NCBI RefSeq assembly: GCF_013100865.1
Contig: NC_048310.1
Coordinates: forward strand, 31,420,146 to 31,484,145
Source of the DNA: Trachemys scripta elegans
Lineage: Eukaryota; Chordata; Testudines; Emydidae
Direction of reading: 5' to 3'
Length of the DNA stretch: 64,000 nt
Each line of letters begins with the position of its first letter. Position 1 is the stretch's first letter. This document shows, piece by piece, positions 1 to 11,124 of the stretch. The position numbers and the translations under genes were made by a program. The notes below the pieces were generated by a model. It was not told the origin of the DNA and made no database searches. It saw nothing but the letters and a program-made list of their open reading frames with translations.

Positions 1-1100
1 ATCCCATCTCTCCAGGAACTTTTAAAGGAACAATAAAAGGAGATCCTTTTCAATATCCACCCACTCTGTTTCGTTTGTGCATTGAACTGCTGTACTGTTG
101 ATTTCTTTGCAAGTTCTCCACTATCCTAATGAAGTAAACTGGGAAATCCATATGAAATGCCTGTGCACATGTTTGCTCGAGGAAAACTTTCTGATCTCAA
201 TGAAGTACTGTGTATGTAAAGTGGCTGATTAAATTTCCTGGCCTCCTCCATCAAATTTCTCAAGTTAAAAAAAAAAATCCTATTTTGAGGTTCTCTACTC
301 ATTCTGCGTCCTGTTGTCTCGACAGCCACCTCTGACTTCATTTTCTTCTTGATAAGATCTAAAATGACATGCAAGAGTACCTCGCTTATATGTGAGATGA
401 ATGATAGTTCTGCACTCTCACTACAATAACATGAAATTACTATAGATCAAGGATTTACTGGAGACATTAAGAACAGGCAGCCTCAACATATTTAATTCAT
501 TTTGTTTCTTTTTTTTCCCCTCTCGCTAGTTAACATATCAAACTATTAAATAGAAATGAGTCATTTCATTTTCCTTCATGCTGCTAAAAATGTATTTGAT
601 TTGACAGTTTTATAATAGTAAGGAGATTAAAAAAACTTCTTGGTACAAAGATGTTCTATGTGATAACTTGTGCACATTTCTGTTCACATGGTCATACCTG
701 TAACACCTGTGCAATCCCTGGGGCAATTCAGTCATTCACTTTTTGCCTGCCAATTCGCTTGCTTCATTTTGATCTATGTTTGCTATCATTTGTCAAATGA
801 CACCTAGAGCATGTTTTCACATCTAGTTTCAGGAACCATGTACGTTGATAATTATATCAGTCCTGCCCCTGTGCAGGGGGATTGACTAGACAATCATCTA
901 CAGTGCCTTTTGAACCCTAATGATTCTGTGACTTTCATGTTTTTCCTACCCTTGTTGATTATTTATTGTGTATTTTCCCCATTGCAGTTTTTAGACATCA
1001 ACTAAAAAATTTTGGTTTTGGTGGTAGGGAGCTGAGCCAGTGGCTGGAGGAAACACAATGGGAAACTACAACTCCAATCCTACAAGTACTTCTGTACACA
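1..1100. other. Unassigned AT-rich non-coding DNA
   Basis: No gene or recognisable repeat is seen here. Reading frames are short and show no family motif. The last 40 bases hold a short stretch resembling the 'ACTACAACTCC' motif found in the foldback repeat near 30.3 kb, but it is too short to assign. Confidence 0.5.
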
Positions 1101-1182
1101 AAATCATAGAAATGTAGGGCTGGAAGGGATCTCAGTGTGTTATCTAGTCCATTCCTCCCACTCTGAGGTAAGATTAAGTATA
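1101..1182 (-). repeat. CR1 LINE 3'-end fragment
   Basis: About 80 bases match the complement of a sauropsid CR1 3' untranslated region. The start 'atcatagaaatgtagggctgg' corresponds to the family's TCTATGATT-type 3' terminus read on the opposite strand, and it is followed by the 'gaagggatctc' and 'tctagtcca' blocks. The copy is cut off by the usual 5' truncation of CR1, so no coding sequence remains. Identification is from recall of the family. Confidence 0.75.
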
Positions 1183-2226
1183 CATACTAAACTTTATGCA
1201 TGCGAGTAGTTCCCTTTGAATTTAGTGGGACTAATCATGTGCACAGGGCTGAAGCATACTTGCAGTATGGGGGCCTAAATTGCTAGATGCTGAGGTTAAA
1301 GAAAATATTAATTAATAAAAGAGAATATGCATAACTACAACCACTTCTTGTCTTCCAAAAATATCAAATGGCCTTCCAAGTTATATTCCTAGGGGACTAA
1401 ATTTCATCCTGTGTATCCTCTTTTCCTTTTTATCTGCCTGATGGAATGAGACATTCAGACATAATACATAAAGAAAAAGTCAGGGACTCAAAAATAGTTT
1501 TATTTTCATCTGTTTACTATTAATGTGAGAATTCTCCACCAGGGTTTTGTAACTATTTCGATCAGCTTCTTGATCAGTTTATTATTGACATTATCCCCTC
1601 ATTAGTGTTCAGCTGCCTATTTCAGCATAAAGTTCTTTATGTCACTTTACTTCAAAGTAGCTGCCCCTTCAGCTGGTCCTCCATAACAATGTCATTGTGT
1701 AAAACTTTTTGATAAGATCTCCTGGCACCAAAGAGTTAGTCATATTTTGTATGGGATTATCAGGGCACGTTTGTAATTCTGTGAGGATAACAAAAGGACT
1801 CCTGAAGACCTAAATTAGGATCAGGGTCACTATAAGCAAAGTTGCACACTTGAGGCCAGATTTTCTGTTGTGAATCATGTGTGTTCATTGCAGCTGAGAA
1901 AGGGGGCATGCAAAGGAGCCATTTACAGCTCCCCTGTCCTTGGGCTTGTTCTGCTCCATGGTGGTCTCTGAAGATGGAATTTTCAGCTGGATGGATCTGC
2001 TAGGCTTATGATCCTTTTGCACTAATGGATCCCAACAAAGGGGCCATAGCACCTCCTGCATCCTGACCAACACCCAGCACCTAATTAGGAAGTTAGACAG
2101 CAATTTATACTGTCAGAAGCTAATATAAATATATTCCTATCAATTAACATGACACATAAAATAAGGTCACATTCTGCCATTGGTTACATATGTACAACTC
2201 CCATTTATCTCAAGGTGCATGTCGCT
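1183..2226. other. Unassigned non-coding DNA
   Basis: No gene and no confident repeat. At 1195-1265 there is a weak copy of the dispersed 'gtgggacta' short-repeat family described in the findings. The 72-codon frame on the minus strand near 1885-2103 resembles no protein known to me. Confidence 0.45.
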
Positions 2227-2479
2227 AAGGATATGTCTATGCTACAGCCATTACAGCAGCACAACGGTGGTGTAGACATTTCCTACATTAGCAGCAGGGG
2301 TTTTTCCGTCGATGTAGATAACCCACCTCTCTGAGAGATGGCAAAAATTCTTCCATCAACCTAGCTGAGTTAATACTGGTGGTTAGGTCTAACTAACCAT
2401 GGCTCTCAGGGCATGAAATTTTTCACAGCTGTGAGCGACATAACTAGGTTCATCTAATTTTAGGTGTAGACCAGGCCTG
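2227..2479. mobile_element. Harbinger-type MITE, degraded
   Basis: A roughly 250-bp non-coding element with weakly matching inverted termini: 'aaggatatgtctatgctaca' at the left, and 'taggtgtagaccaggcct' at the right, whose complement begins AGGCCTGGTCTACACC. Turtle genomes carry many short Harbinger/PIF derivatives with these GTCTAC-containing ends. No transposase is encoded, so movement would have depended on an autonomous Harbinger such as the remnant at 7.3-8.7 kb. I could not fix a clean 3-bp target duplication. Confidence 0.6.
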
Positions 2480-3993
2480 TGTGAAAATTATGGCCATCAC
2501 TTACTCATTCTGGCATAGCATCACATTTTAAAGCTTTTTCTTGGAAAGAGTTTTCCTATATGTAACCAATAGGCAAAGTTCCACAGTACATGTTGGTCTT
2601 AAATAGCAGGCATATTGCTCAAGTACACTAAACAATGCTACTACTTTCGAGGAGACTTACCTCAAAGCTCTTATTACCACAGTTTTCCACGTCTTTAATT
2701 TATTATGTGTTCCATATTTCATTACCTTTTCCACATTTTAGCTATTTGGGCTCCACTTTTGAGTGCTGAAAAGTTAAAAGGTGTGCTGCAAAGACTGCTG
2801 GCATAGAAGCACATCAAGGCTAGAATTTTTACACCATTTGAAACAAAAGAATAAAATGTAAAGCTATTTGTTTCCTAACTACATTAAACACTTTATATCA
2901 TACATTTAAAATCCAACATACACTTTAATTTTTAAACAGATCTTATAATAAACATTTACCTTTCTCAATGCATAACTAAATGCCTGTACCCAGGAAGTAT
3001 AGTAGCACTCAGTAGTGGCTAGACTTTTTCCATTTTAAATACTTGCTTTAGAAGGTTTATGAATCTGAAGTAAAAATTCCCTTGCCACATGGGGGCAAAG
3101 CGATAACATTTTTATACAACAAAAATGCATCTTTCTGTGCAGCTCCTCACCCCACATGTGTAGGTGTACTCATGCCGTAACAGAGTCATGGTTTTGGTAT
3201 TTTTTACAAAAATATCATCTTACATTTATATATCACCTTTTATCCCAAAGGATCCCAAAACACTTTAGAAAAATCTCTACATAGGTAGGGATCACCTCAC
3301 ATATCACTAGAATACTGACACCTCTCATTTACAACACAGCAGCTTTTTAAAAGCTAAGTAAAATGCTTTTAAAATAAATATCAAAAGAAGGAAAAAGTTA
3401 AAGATCCAATCCAGCTACCACTTAAAGTCTTTCCATTGATTTTAATGGGAGGTCTCTAGATCTTAACAGGTAATAGTGTTTGATTTAAAAAGTATAGGTA
3501 AGTACTTTTTTTTTTTTAATGGAAATATTTTCCATTTGCTTATTTGTGGTATTTACTAGGATCTTACTTTATGGTTGTGTGTTTTCACCTACACGAGCCG
3601 AAGACATGCCTCACGCCTAACACAGTAAGCTCTGCAGCTCCCAGCCTTGTTTAAGATATTTGAGGTGCTTTTGTAGTTGTTGGAGGCACAGAGAAACCTG
3701 ACCTCAGTCTTGGCAGGTTTTTAAAAAAAGCGGGGGGACTTTGTTTGCTTTTCAAATGTAATTATTTGTAATTTTACAGCTACATGTATTCAGATAATTA
3801 TTTCAGATCCTAAAAGAGCTTTTACATCAATTTTTACAAGCATTTCAGTTCCCCTCCAACAACACATGGCTAAACTCCATAACTAGATAGGACAGTAAAT
3901 AGAGAATACTAATTCCAGTTGCAAATGCAAAGTGGGTGTAGTTAGTTAAGTAGCTGAAATGTGGCTAGGATACTCTGATTATTATATTTTAAA
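2480..3993. other. Unassigned AT-rich DNA with one repeat tail
   Basis: No gene is seen. Apart from the repeat tail annotated at 3213-3300, this stretch is AT-rich single-copy-looking sequence. A short copy of the dispersed 'CATTGATTTTAATGG' family lies at about 3405-3470. Confidence 0.45.
3213..3300 (-). repeat. SINE/LINE 3' tail fragment
   Basis: The complement contains the core GGGATCCTTTGGGAT followed by AAAAGGTGATATATAAAT. This matches a 3' tail shared by old amniote SINEs and their partner LINEs ('GATCCTTTGGGATGAAAGG' then a TATATAAAT block). The same tail occurs near 37.2 kb, 38.35 kb and 55.1 kb. Which SINE or LINE it came from cannot be settled from the tail alone. Confidence 0.5.
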
Positions 3994-4065
3994 GACCTAA
4001 TCCTGTTCTCATTGAAGTGAATGGGAGTTTTGCCATTGATTTCAATGGAGAGTGAATTTGAGCCC
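3994..4065. repeat. Short dispersed repeat with CATTGA..TCAATGG core
   Basis: A member of a short family seen many times in this window: a 'cctaatcctgttctc' opening, a core around 'gccattgatttcaatgg', and a 'gaatttgagccc' close. The outer parts are loosely inverted relative to each other, suggesting an old foldback MITE. No coding potential. Confidence 0.5.
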
Positions 4066-4084
4066 TTAGTAACTAAGAGTAGAG

Positions 4085-4222
4085 GAGGGTGAAATTTTTG
4101 GGACAAATGGTTTATTTGCCAAAAAATACAGTTTCAGGTCAACAAAAACTAAGCATGAATATAGGTCAAATTTGGAGAATAGCTTCAGCTGAAAAAAAAT
4201 GAAAAAAAAAAAGTTAGTCTAA
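4085..4222. repeat. AT-rich foldback repeat, left part
   Basis: T- and A-run-rich sequence of the type 'gaaatttttggg' and 'tttcaggtcaacaaaaac', resembling the foldback repeat near 43 kb. It stops where the CR1 copy begins and similar sequence resumes at 6007, so the CR1 probably landed in this element. Boundaries are approximate. Confidence 0.4.
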
Positions 4223-4416
4223 ATGTTTAAGAGCATAAGAACGGCCATACTGGGTCAGACCAAAGGTCCACCAGTGTCCTGTCCTCTGAAAGGGGCCAAT
4301 GGCAGGTGCCCCAAAGAGAATGAACAGACAGGTTATCATCCAGTGATCCATGCCCTGTCACCCAATCCCAGCTTCTGGCAAACAGAGGCTACGGACATCA
4401 TTCCTGCTCAACCTGG

Positions 4417-4848
4417 CTAATAGTCATTGATGGACCTATCTTTCATGAATCTTTCTAGCTCCCTTTTGAACCCTGTTATAGTATTGGCCTTCACAACACC
4501 CTCTTGCAAGGAGTTCCAGAGGTTGACAGTGTGTTGCGTGAAAAAATACTTTCTTGTGTTTGTTTTAAACCTGCTACCTATTAATTTCATTTGGTGGCCC
4601 CTTGTTCTTGTATTATGAGAAGGAGTAAATAACACTTCCTTATTTACTTTCTCTATACCACTCATGATTTTATAGACCTCTATCATATCCCCCCTTAGTC
4701 GCCTCTTTTCCAAGCTGAAAAGTCCCAGTCTTATTAATCTCTCCTCATACGGAAGCCGTTCTATACCCCTAATAATTTTTGTTGCTCTTTTCCAATTCCA
4801 ATATATCTTTCTTGAGGTGGGGCGACCACGTATGCACACAGTATTCAA
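4417..4848 (-). pseudogene. CR1 ORF2 C-terminal end, frameshifted
   Basis: This continues the CR1 reverse transcriptase in another frame after the break near 4785-4800. The segment RATKIIRGIERLPYEERL and the following FSLEKRRLRGDMIEVYKI match the conserved C-terminal thumb and tail of CR1 ORF2. The frame ends at the natural stop just before the 3' untranslated region. It overlaps the upstream frame because the first frame runs on out of register. The Met used is incidental. Together the two frames give one broken ORF2. Confidence 0.9.
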
Positions 4849-5986
4849 GGTGTGGGCATACCATGGATTTATATAGAGGCAATATGATATTTTCTGTCTT
4901 ATCTATCCCTTTCTTGATGATTCCCAACATTCTGTTCACTTTTATGACTGCTGCTGCACATTGAGTGGATGTTTTCAGAGAACTATCCACAATGACTCCA
5001 AGATCTCTTTCTTGAGTGGCAACAGCTAAATTAGACCCCATTATTGTATATGTATAGTTAGGATTATGTGTTCCAATGTGCATTACTTTGCATTTATCAA
5101 CATTAAATTTCATCTGCCATTTTGTTGCCCAGTCACCCAGTTTTGTGAGATCCTTTTGTAGTTCTTTGTAGTCTGCCTGGGACTTAACTGTCTTGAGTAG
5201 TTTTGTATCATCTGCAAATTTTGCCACCTCACTGTTTACCACTTTTTCAAGATTGTTTATGAATATGTTAAATAGGACTGGGCCCAGTACATATCCCTGG
5301 GGGACACCACTATTTTCGTGTCTCCATTCTGAAAACTGACCGTTTATTCCTACCCTTTGTTTCCTATCTTTTAACCAGTTACCAATCCATGAGAGGACTT
5401 TCCTTCTTATCCCATGACAGCTTATTTTGCTTAAGAGCCTTTGGTGAGGGACCTTGTCAGAGACTTTCTGAAAATCTAAATACACTATATCCACTGGATC
5501 TTCTTTATCCGGATGCTTGTTGACCCCCTCAAAGAATTCTAGTAGATTGGTGAGGCATGATTTCTCTTTACAAAATCTATGTTGGCTATTTCGCAACAAA
5601 TTATGTTCATCTATGTGTCTGACAATTTTGTTCTTTACGATAGTTTCAACTAATTTGCCCAGTACTGAAGTGAGGCTTACTGGCCTATAGTTGCCAGGGT
5701 CACCTCTGAAGCCCTTTTTAAAAAGTGGAGTCACATCAGCTATCCTCCAGTCATTTGGTACAGAAGCTGATTTAAATAATAGGTTACAGATGACAGTTAG
5801 TAATCCTGCAAATTCACATTTGAGTTCCTTCAGAACTCTTGGGTGAATACCATCATGTCCTGGAGACTTATTATTGTTTAGTTTATCAATTTGTTCCAAA
5901 AACTCCTCTAATGACACCTCAATTTGTGACAGTTCCTCAGATCTGTCACCCAAAAAGAATGGCTCAGGTTTGGGAATCTCCCTCAC
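4769..5986 (-). pseudogene. CR1 ORF2 reverse transcriptase fragment
   Basis: The frame encodes about 405 residues of a non-LTR reverse transcriptase. Recognisable blocks in order are SPGHDGIHPR near residue 41, GNYRPVSLTS near 98, the first catalytic aspartate in VYLDFQK (Asp about 171), SGVPQGYVLGPVLFN near 226, and the catalytic FADD box at 257-260 (about 5207-5218). All three catalytic aspartates are kept. The frame begins mid-domain, with the endonuclease absent, and its chosen Met is not a true start because homology continues a few codons upstream to about 6006. At its end the reading shifts frame at about 4785-4800, where a short deletion between A-rich repeats is the likely cause. The intact run suggests a moderately young insertion. 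It is not functional because the 5' half is missing. Confidence 0.92.
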
Positions 5987-6006
5987 ATCCTCAACAGTGA
6001 AGACAC

Positions 6007-6330
6007 TGTTTCATTTTGACACTTCCAAAACAAAACATTTTGACTTTTTGTTTTGAAATGAAGTTTTGTTTCAAAATTTAGTTTGCATTATCTCTTAAAG
6101 CACAAAGTAGAATCAACACCAGAAAATTAAATGAAAAAAAAAAGAGAAAAAAAATTCACATTTGCTGAATGAAATGTTTTGTTTGACCTAAAATGAATTT
6201 TTTTCAGTTTTTCATTTCAGCAAGAAAAAACGAAAAATGGCTCTTTTGGGTCACCATAGCATAAATTATTTTTTAGATTTTTCAGCTTGGCAACTGTACC
6301 AAAAAATCAATTATGTGTTCATCTCTAGTT
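6007..6330. repeat. AT-rich foldback repeat, right part
   Basis: Resumes the composition of 4085-4222 after the CR1: runs such as 'gttttgttttgaaatgaag', 'catttgctgaatgaaatg' and 'cattttcagcaag'-like blocks, ending near 'gttcatctctag'. These TTTCA/TGAAA-rich blocks can pair with one another. No coding. The class is uncertain. Confidence 0.4.
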
Positions 6331-6984
6331 AAGAGTACATATGAAAGACATCAGAAATGAGGGGAGATGTCTTCGGCCAAAGTTATCTAATCAATTGCTT
6401 GCTTTATCCAGTCACAATGTTCGTTCTGTGATGTGCACAAATGAGGAACAACAAATTTATTTTCATTGGTAATTTTGACCAGACTTGGCCATCAGAGTTT
6501 CAAAATGAAACAACATGCCACTAGACTTGAAAGGTAAATAATTTGGCTGGATTAAAGAGGCTGAAAGAGTGACTTCAGTGGATACTGATCAATTTTTTTT
6601 AACTGAAATAAAGGTGATCTTGATTTTAAAAAAATTACTCACTGTGCAAACTACAGTCAAAAATGTCATGATATTTTCAAGCTTTCTGTCTCTGCCTGCA
6701 TGCACAATTGTTGAATTTAGATTGTAGATGTAATTTTGTGTGTGAATATTTTTTATGATCAGATGCCCTGGCTGTAGTTTGGATTATATAGTTTCCATTG
6801 TCCCCAGTTGTATTTTCATTTTCAGACTGCAAAAAACCTCCACTGATTGCTTTAAAAACTAAAGACTTCACCCAACAAAAACTACAGTAAAAAAAAAAGA
6901 GCAGAGAAACAAGAACTGAGTTGTTTAAAGACTGAGGACAAAGTTCCAGCCTTAACTTAGAATTTCTGTGCCTTTGTGGTTTTA
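6331..6984. other. Unassigned non-coding DNA
   Basis: No gene or confident repeat. AT-rich with short A- and T-runs. A 145-codon minus-strand frame that starts in the adjoining hAT MITE runs through this segment and has no family motif. Confidence 0.45.
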
Positions 6985-6992
6985 GCGTAGAC

Positions 6993-7116
6993 CAGTGTTG
7001 GGCAACCTGCGGCCCGGGAGCGGCGGGTGGCCGTGCCTGTGGATGGTCAATGTAAACAAACTGTCTCGTGGCCTGCCAGCGGATTACTCTGTTGGGCCGC
7101 AGGTTGCCCACCACTG
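6993..7116. mobile_element. hAT MITE, 124 bp, perfect TSD
   Basis: A non-autonomous hAT element. The left end CAGTGTTGGGCAACCTGCGG and the right end, complement CAGTGGTGGGCAACCTGCGG, are inverted repeats differing at one base in 20. They are flanked on both sides by the same 8 bases, gcgtagac (6985-6992 and 7117-7124), the 8-bp target-site duplication typical of hAT. The terminal CAGTG..CACTG is also typical. It has no internal coding room and needed a transposase in trans. Confidence 0.93.
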
Positions 7117-7297
7117 GCGTAGACTCTTAATGTTGCTTTTATGTAATAGTTTGTGGTGTATAATATATACATTATTTGTAATGATATGTACATAATCCAA
7201 GACTTTTGGTGGGAGGGGGAATGAATTAATTCTTCAATTCAGTATGACCACAGAAACTTTTCATTTGTCTTTTTATGCTGGGGGTATTATGTACCTC

Positions 7298-8700
7298 AGG
7301 TTATGTCTACACTGGCAGTTACAGTGCCGGCAGTTACAGTGCTGCTCAGAGAGCGCTGAAGGAAAACTGCTGTTGTGTGTTCACATTGTCAGCTGCCTGC
7401 AGAATAGTGTGTTCACATTTGCGGCACTTGCAGCAGTATTCGGAGCAGTGCACTCTGGGCAGCTACCCCACAGAGCATCTCTTCCTCTTCTGCTGCTAAG
7501 AGTTGTGGGAAGGCAGAGAGGGTTGCAGGGCATCCTGGTTCCTTCCCAATGCCCCATGATGCATTGCTTCACATCCCAGCAATCCCTGTTCTTCCATCCA
7601 CATTTGGCACCATCTTTCAACGGTTTGTGTACTGTGCACTCTGCTCTGTCTCTTCGGTCTGCAGGAATGGATCCCGCACTGTTGACCAATATGCTGCTCG
7701 CTCTCATGAACACGTCACAAGTGGCAGTGGAGTTGTTCCTTAAACTACAAAGGCAATAGCAGTTCCACATTGATCTCGCCACGTGTAGTAGCTACGACAC
7801 GAGATTGTTTGTGATATTCACAGAGATGCTGACCACAGTGGAACACCACCTTTAGGCTCGGGAAACAAGCACTGAGTGGTGGGATCACATAGTCATGCAC
7901 GTCTGGGATGACGAGTAGTGGCTGCAGAACTTTTGGATGAGGAAAGCCACATTCATGGGACTGTGTGATGAGCTTGCCCCAGCCCTGCAACACAAGGACA
8001 CAAGAATGAGCGCTACCCTGTGGTTGGAGAAGTGTGTGGCGATTGCACTGTGGAAGCTGGCTACTCCAGACTGCTACCGATCAGTCGCTAGCCAGTTTGG
8101 AGTGGGAAAGTCGACTATTGGACTCGTGTTGATGGAAGTGTGCAGGCTCCAAAAGACCGTGACTCTGGGCAACATGCGTGACATTGTGGCTGGCTTTGCA
8201 CAAATGGGTTTCCCTAACTGCGGTGGGGCGACAGATGGCATGCATATTCCAATTCTGGCACCAGACCGCCCAGCCACCGAGGACATTAATCGCAAGGGAT
8301 ATTTCTCAATGGTTCTCCAGGGGCTTGTGGATCACCTTGAGCATTTCACGGACATTAACGCAGGCTGGTCCAGAAATGTGCGTGACGCATGCATCTTTCA
8401 GAACACTGACCTGTTGAGGAAGCTGCAAGCCGGGACTTTCTTTCCGGACCAGAAGATCACCGAAGGAGAAGTTGAAATGCCCATTGTGATCCTGGAAGAC
8501 CCCACCTACCCCTTAATGCCATGGCTTATGAAGCCATACACCGGGAACCTTGATAGCAGCAAGGAGCAGCTCAACAACATTGTCTTCCTTCTGTTGCTAT
8601 TTTCAGAAAGGCACAGGTGCTCAAGACCATGTCTAAGAATGTATGTGAAACGACGGCAATACCGAGTCCGAATCTGGTATTCAGGAACACTCTGACAGTA
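7298..8700 (+). mobile_element. Harbinger (PIF) DNA transposon remnant
   Basis: The left end 'ggttatgtctacactggcag' matches a Harbinger terminal inverted repeat of the kind seen in turtle MITEs. It is followed by a degraded 5' region and then the transposase frame at 7937-8695. I could not find the matching right inverted repeat, so the element is truncated or recombined after about 8700. It has lost mobility. It is the only potential source relative of the Harbinger-type MITEs in this window (2.2, 14.0, 23.5, 52.9 kb). Confidence 0.85.
7937..8695 (+). pseudogene. Harbinger/HARBI1-like transposase, C-terminus lost
   Basis: Encodes 252 residues of a DDE_Tnp_4-type nuclease (HARBI1 family), which in intact elements cuts and pastes the transposon. 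A helix-turn-helix lies at about 49-62 (SVASQFGVGKSTIG). The first catalytic Asp is D100 in GGATDGMHI. RKGYFSMVLQ follows at 119-128, the WSRNVRDA block at about 144-151, and the second catalytic Asp is probably D188 in LEDPTYPL, where the family has GDxAYP. YTGNLDSSKE is at 201-210. After about residue 214 homology ends abruptly. The usual VECAFGRLK-type block with the third acidic residue is gone and unrelated residues run to the stop. A stop also lies just before the Met at 7937, although homology continues upstream (WLQNFW). A deletion after LMEV (about 67) is likely. It is a dead transposase with a fortuitously open frame, not a domesticated gene on present evidence. Confidence 0.88.
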
Positions 8701-9075
8701 GCGGCTTTTCATTCGCTGTCAGAGATAGCTGATTTGTGAATGTGGTTGTGAAAACTGGCATGCATAGTCACTACAATTTTGCATACATATTTCTATGAAG
8801 CCTTGGGCTTCCGATCTTTTGAAAATCCGTCCATTAATGTTTTTATGTACATATTGATATAATCAGATATTCTTGGATCTGGCTGACCTGCACTCACTGT
8901 GAGACTTGGGGTGGGAGCTGTATGGTACCCATTTTGCTCTCCCAGTGCTTGGGGCAGCCAGGGGCCAGTTCAATCCCTGCACCAAGTTAGGGGTGCTCTG
9001 ACTTGCCCTGGCAGTACTGGACCCATGGGGGCCATTATACTGGCCAGTAATGGCTCTTCTCATCCCAGCATACAC

Positions 9076-9096
9076 GGGGGGGGGGGGGGGGGGGGG
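9076..9096 (+). repeat. Homopolymer (G)21
   Basis: An uninterrupted run of 21 G. It is a microsatellite and potential G-quadruplex former, and it creates artificial polyglycine frames. Confidence 0.9.
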
Positions 9097-11107
9097 AGAT
9101 GAGTGTAGCATAAAACCACTTACACTGGTTTTATACTGGAAGTGTAGGAGACAGAGACAGGCTGTGCCACCCTGGGCAGTTGACTTGACTTCTTTTTGCA
9201 TATCTTTACATTCTTGTAACAGGTGTAAATACCTTCCTCCCAGAGATGTTCATTTTAATTAATGAATGTTTGCAAACTACCTTGATATCCTAGTTCTATA
9301 CAATTAGAAAGCACTATTACTATATGTGCAATAAGCCACACTTCTGAGCCCCATGTAGTACTTAGATGTAGGGGGTTAAGTCAAGAAAGTTGTCATTCTA
9401 AACTCTAAAGTTCTATGCTTTGGGGGTTTATTGGCAAAATAGATTCTTAATGGCGCCTTTGGTTTACTGTATCTAAGCCTACCTGAGAACACTTTAATTT
9501 GCACACGATTGACACAATGGAGTACAACGGTTCCTTCAGAGCCATTAAGTTCTATCATGATAATACAGCTGCCAGACACCATTTGTTAGAAAAAATGCGC
9601 TAACACCATCTTCTAGGAACACATGGAGATTTTGATGAAAAGTAGCTACTATTCATACACAGTATTCTCTTAACGAATAACTCCTTTTTATTTTATTTTT
9701 TCAAAATAGTAGTCTATGGGGGGGAAGACCTTAATTTTTTATTAAATTTAAACCTTTTTAATCTCCTTGTTTTTTGTCTCTCAATTCTTTGTCTCACAAT
9801 TATCACCTCTGTATCCCACAGCCTCTTAATTTGAACATGTAACTTCTTACAAGTGAAGGAAGGAGTGAAGGAAGTATCTGTAGTGTATGATATAATATCT
9901 CTGGTAGACTAGTGAACTGAGGCATAAGACCAAAGAGCGAAATCTTGACCCTATTGAAGTCACTGGGAGTTTTCTTATTGAGGTCAGTGGGGCCAGAATT
10001 TCAACCAAAAGCTGATGTTCTCAAATGACCATCCCAGTTTAACGCTTGTTCCATTTCTTGCCTCTCAATATTTAGACTTCACCCTATTTATCTCAATCTT
10101 ATTTTTACTATCATTTAATGATTTAAACAATCTGGTAATACACAGTTTCTAATTTCCAAACAGAGTTTCCTGTTACTATCTCCACATTTATAGGAAGCCA
10201 TTCATCAGGAATGGATTAAGAGTAAATATGGCCCAAAGCCAACTACAATGCTGGGCATTTCAAAATGTGGGCCCGAAGCCTGGAGATTTGGGACAGCCAT
10301 GCAATTGCAGGTCCCTTTGACCCAAGTGTGTGACCCAGATGAGCTAGTCCATTTGTCTGGCCATAATTCTCCAATGATGGTCATAAATTATGTAAGCGCT
10401 CTTCAAACAAGGGTTTTCAAAGTGTAATCATTCACTCCTGGAGTCAGAATCTTTGATGTCTTCAAGCCTTGATTTTACTAGAATTTTGAGGCCATTGTGT
10501 AAAGAATTCTGGAAGAATATGGTGATAAATGTTTATCAGGAACAGGACATAGTTACTGAGGTGAAGCAGGGTCACTGCTGAACTACCAGGGACTCTCTTG
10601 GAAAGAGCAGTATGTAACAGTCACTTTAGAGGACCTGGCTTGCAAAGCAGTAATTGTCTTCTAAGCACCACTGTAGCATTGGGGAAAGATTCTGCTCTGA
10701 GAGCCATTTGATTCCCAGTGCAATCCCTTCATTTAAAATGTCACATTTTTTCCAGGCAGCTGTATGAATGAATAAAGCTGCAATAATTAAGATGTTTTGA
10801 TTAATTCATTTTTATTTAGCTAAAAATGTCACACATGAAAGTTTGAATAAATGTACAGACCCTCTTTTTATTCCTTCATGGGCCCTTCTGTTGATAGGTT
10901 CTCATCCAGGCATATTAAAGATATAAAAACAAAATAACCCTAATTTCTCCTGGTGGTAATCTCACTAATATCCCCCTTCATTTAATATCATTAGTCACAG
11001 AGTATCCAAATATGTTAAGCCTGGACAATCTTGTTTCCGTTTTCATGAGATCTTTTGGCTTGGGAGTATTTTTCAGTCGCTCCACCCAACACCTTTCTCT
11101 CGTCCCT

Positions 11108-11124
11108 CCCCCCCCCCCCCCCCC
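11108..11124 (+). repeat. Homopolymer (C)17
   Basis: An uninterrupted C run followed by an A-rich stretch. A simple microsatellite with no coding meaning. Confidence 0.85.

Larger units (their letters stand above)
4223..6006 (-). mobile_element. CR1 LINE, 5'-truncated, 1.78 kb
   Basis: A chicken-repeat-1 non-LTR retrotransposon on the minus strand. Its 3' untranslated end lies at about 4223-4416; the complement carries the turtle-type block around 'catactgggtcagacc'. Upstream is the 3' half of ORF2 (reverse transcriptase), in two frames (4769-5986 and 4417-4848). Homology stops near 6006, so the endonuclease, ORF1 and promoter are missing. Such 5' truncation is normal for CR1. The copy sits inside an AT-rich repeat (4085-4222 and 6007-6330). 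No target duplication is visible, as is usual for CR1. It cannot be mobile. Confidence 0.93.

Noticed and set aside
4427..4964. Plus-strand open frames of 61-63 codons across the CR1
   Set aside because: They are antisense shadows of the CR1 ORF2 on the minus strand.
7244..7782. Overlapping frames of up to 171 codons on both strands before the transposase
   Set aside because: They lie in the degraded 5' part of the Harbinger element. Only the short stretch starting MDPALL at about 7667 resembles the start of the family's protein, and it stops soon after; the longer frames have no homology.
8863..9262. Frames with polyglycine or polyproline stretches
   Set aside because: The residues come from the 21-base G run; there is no protein family signal.
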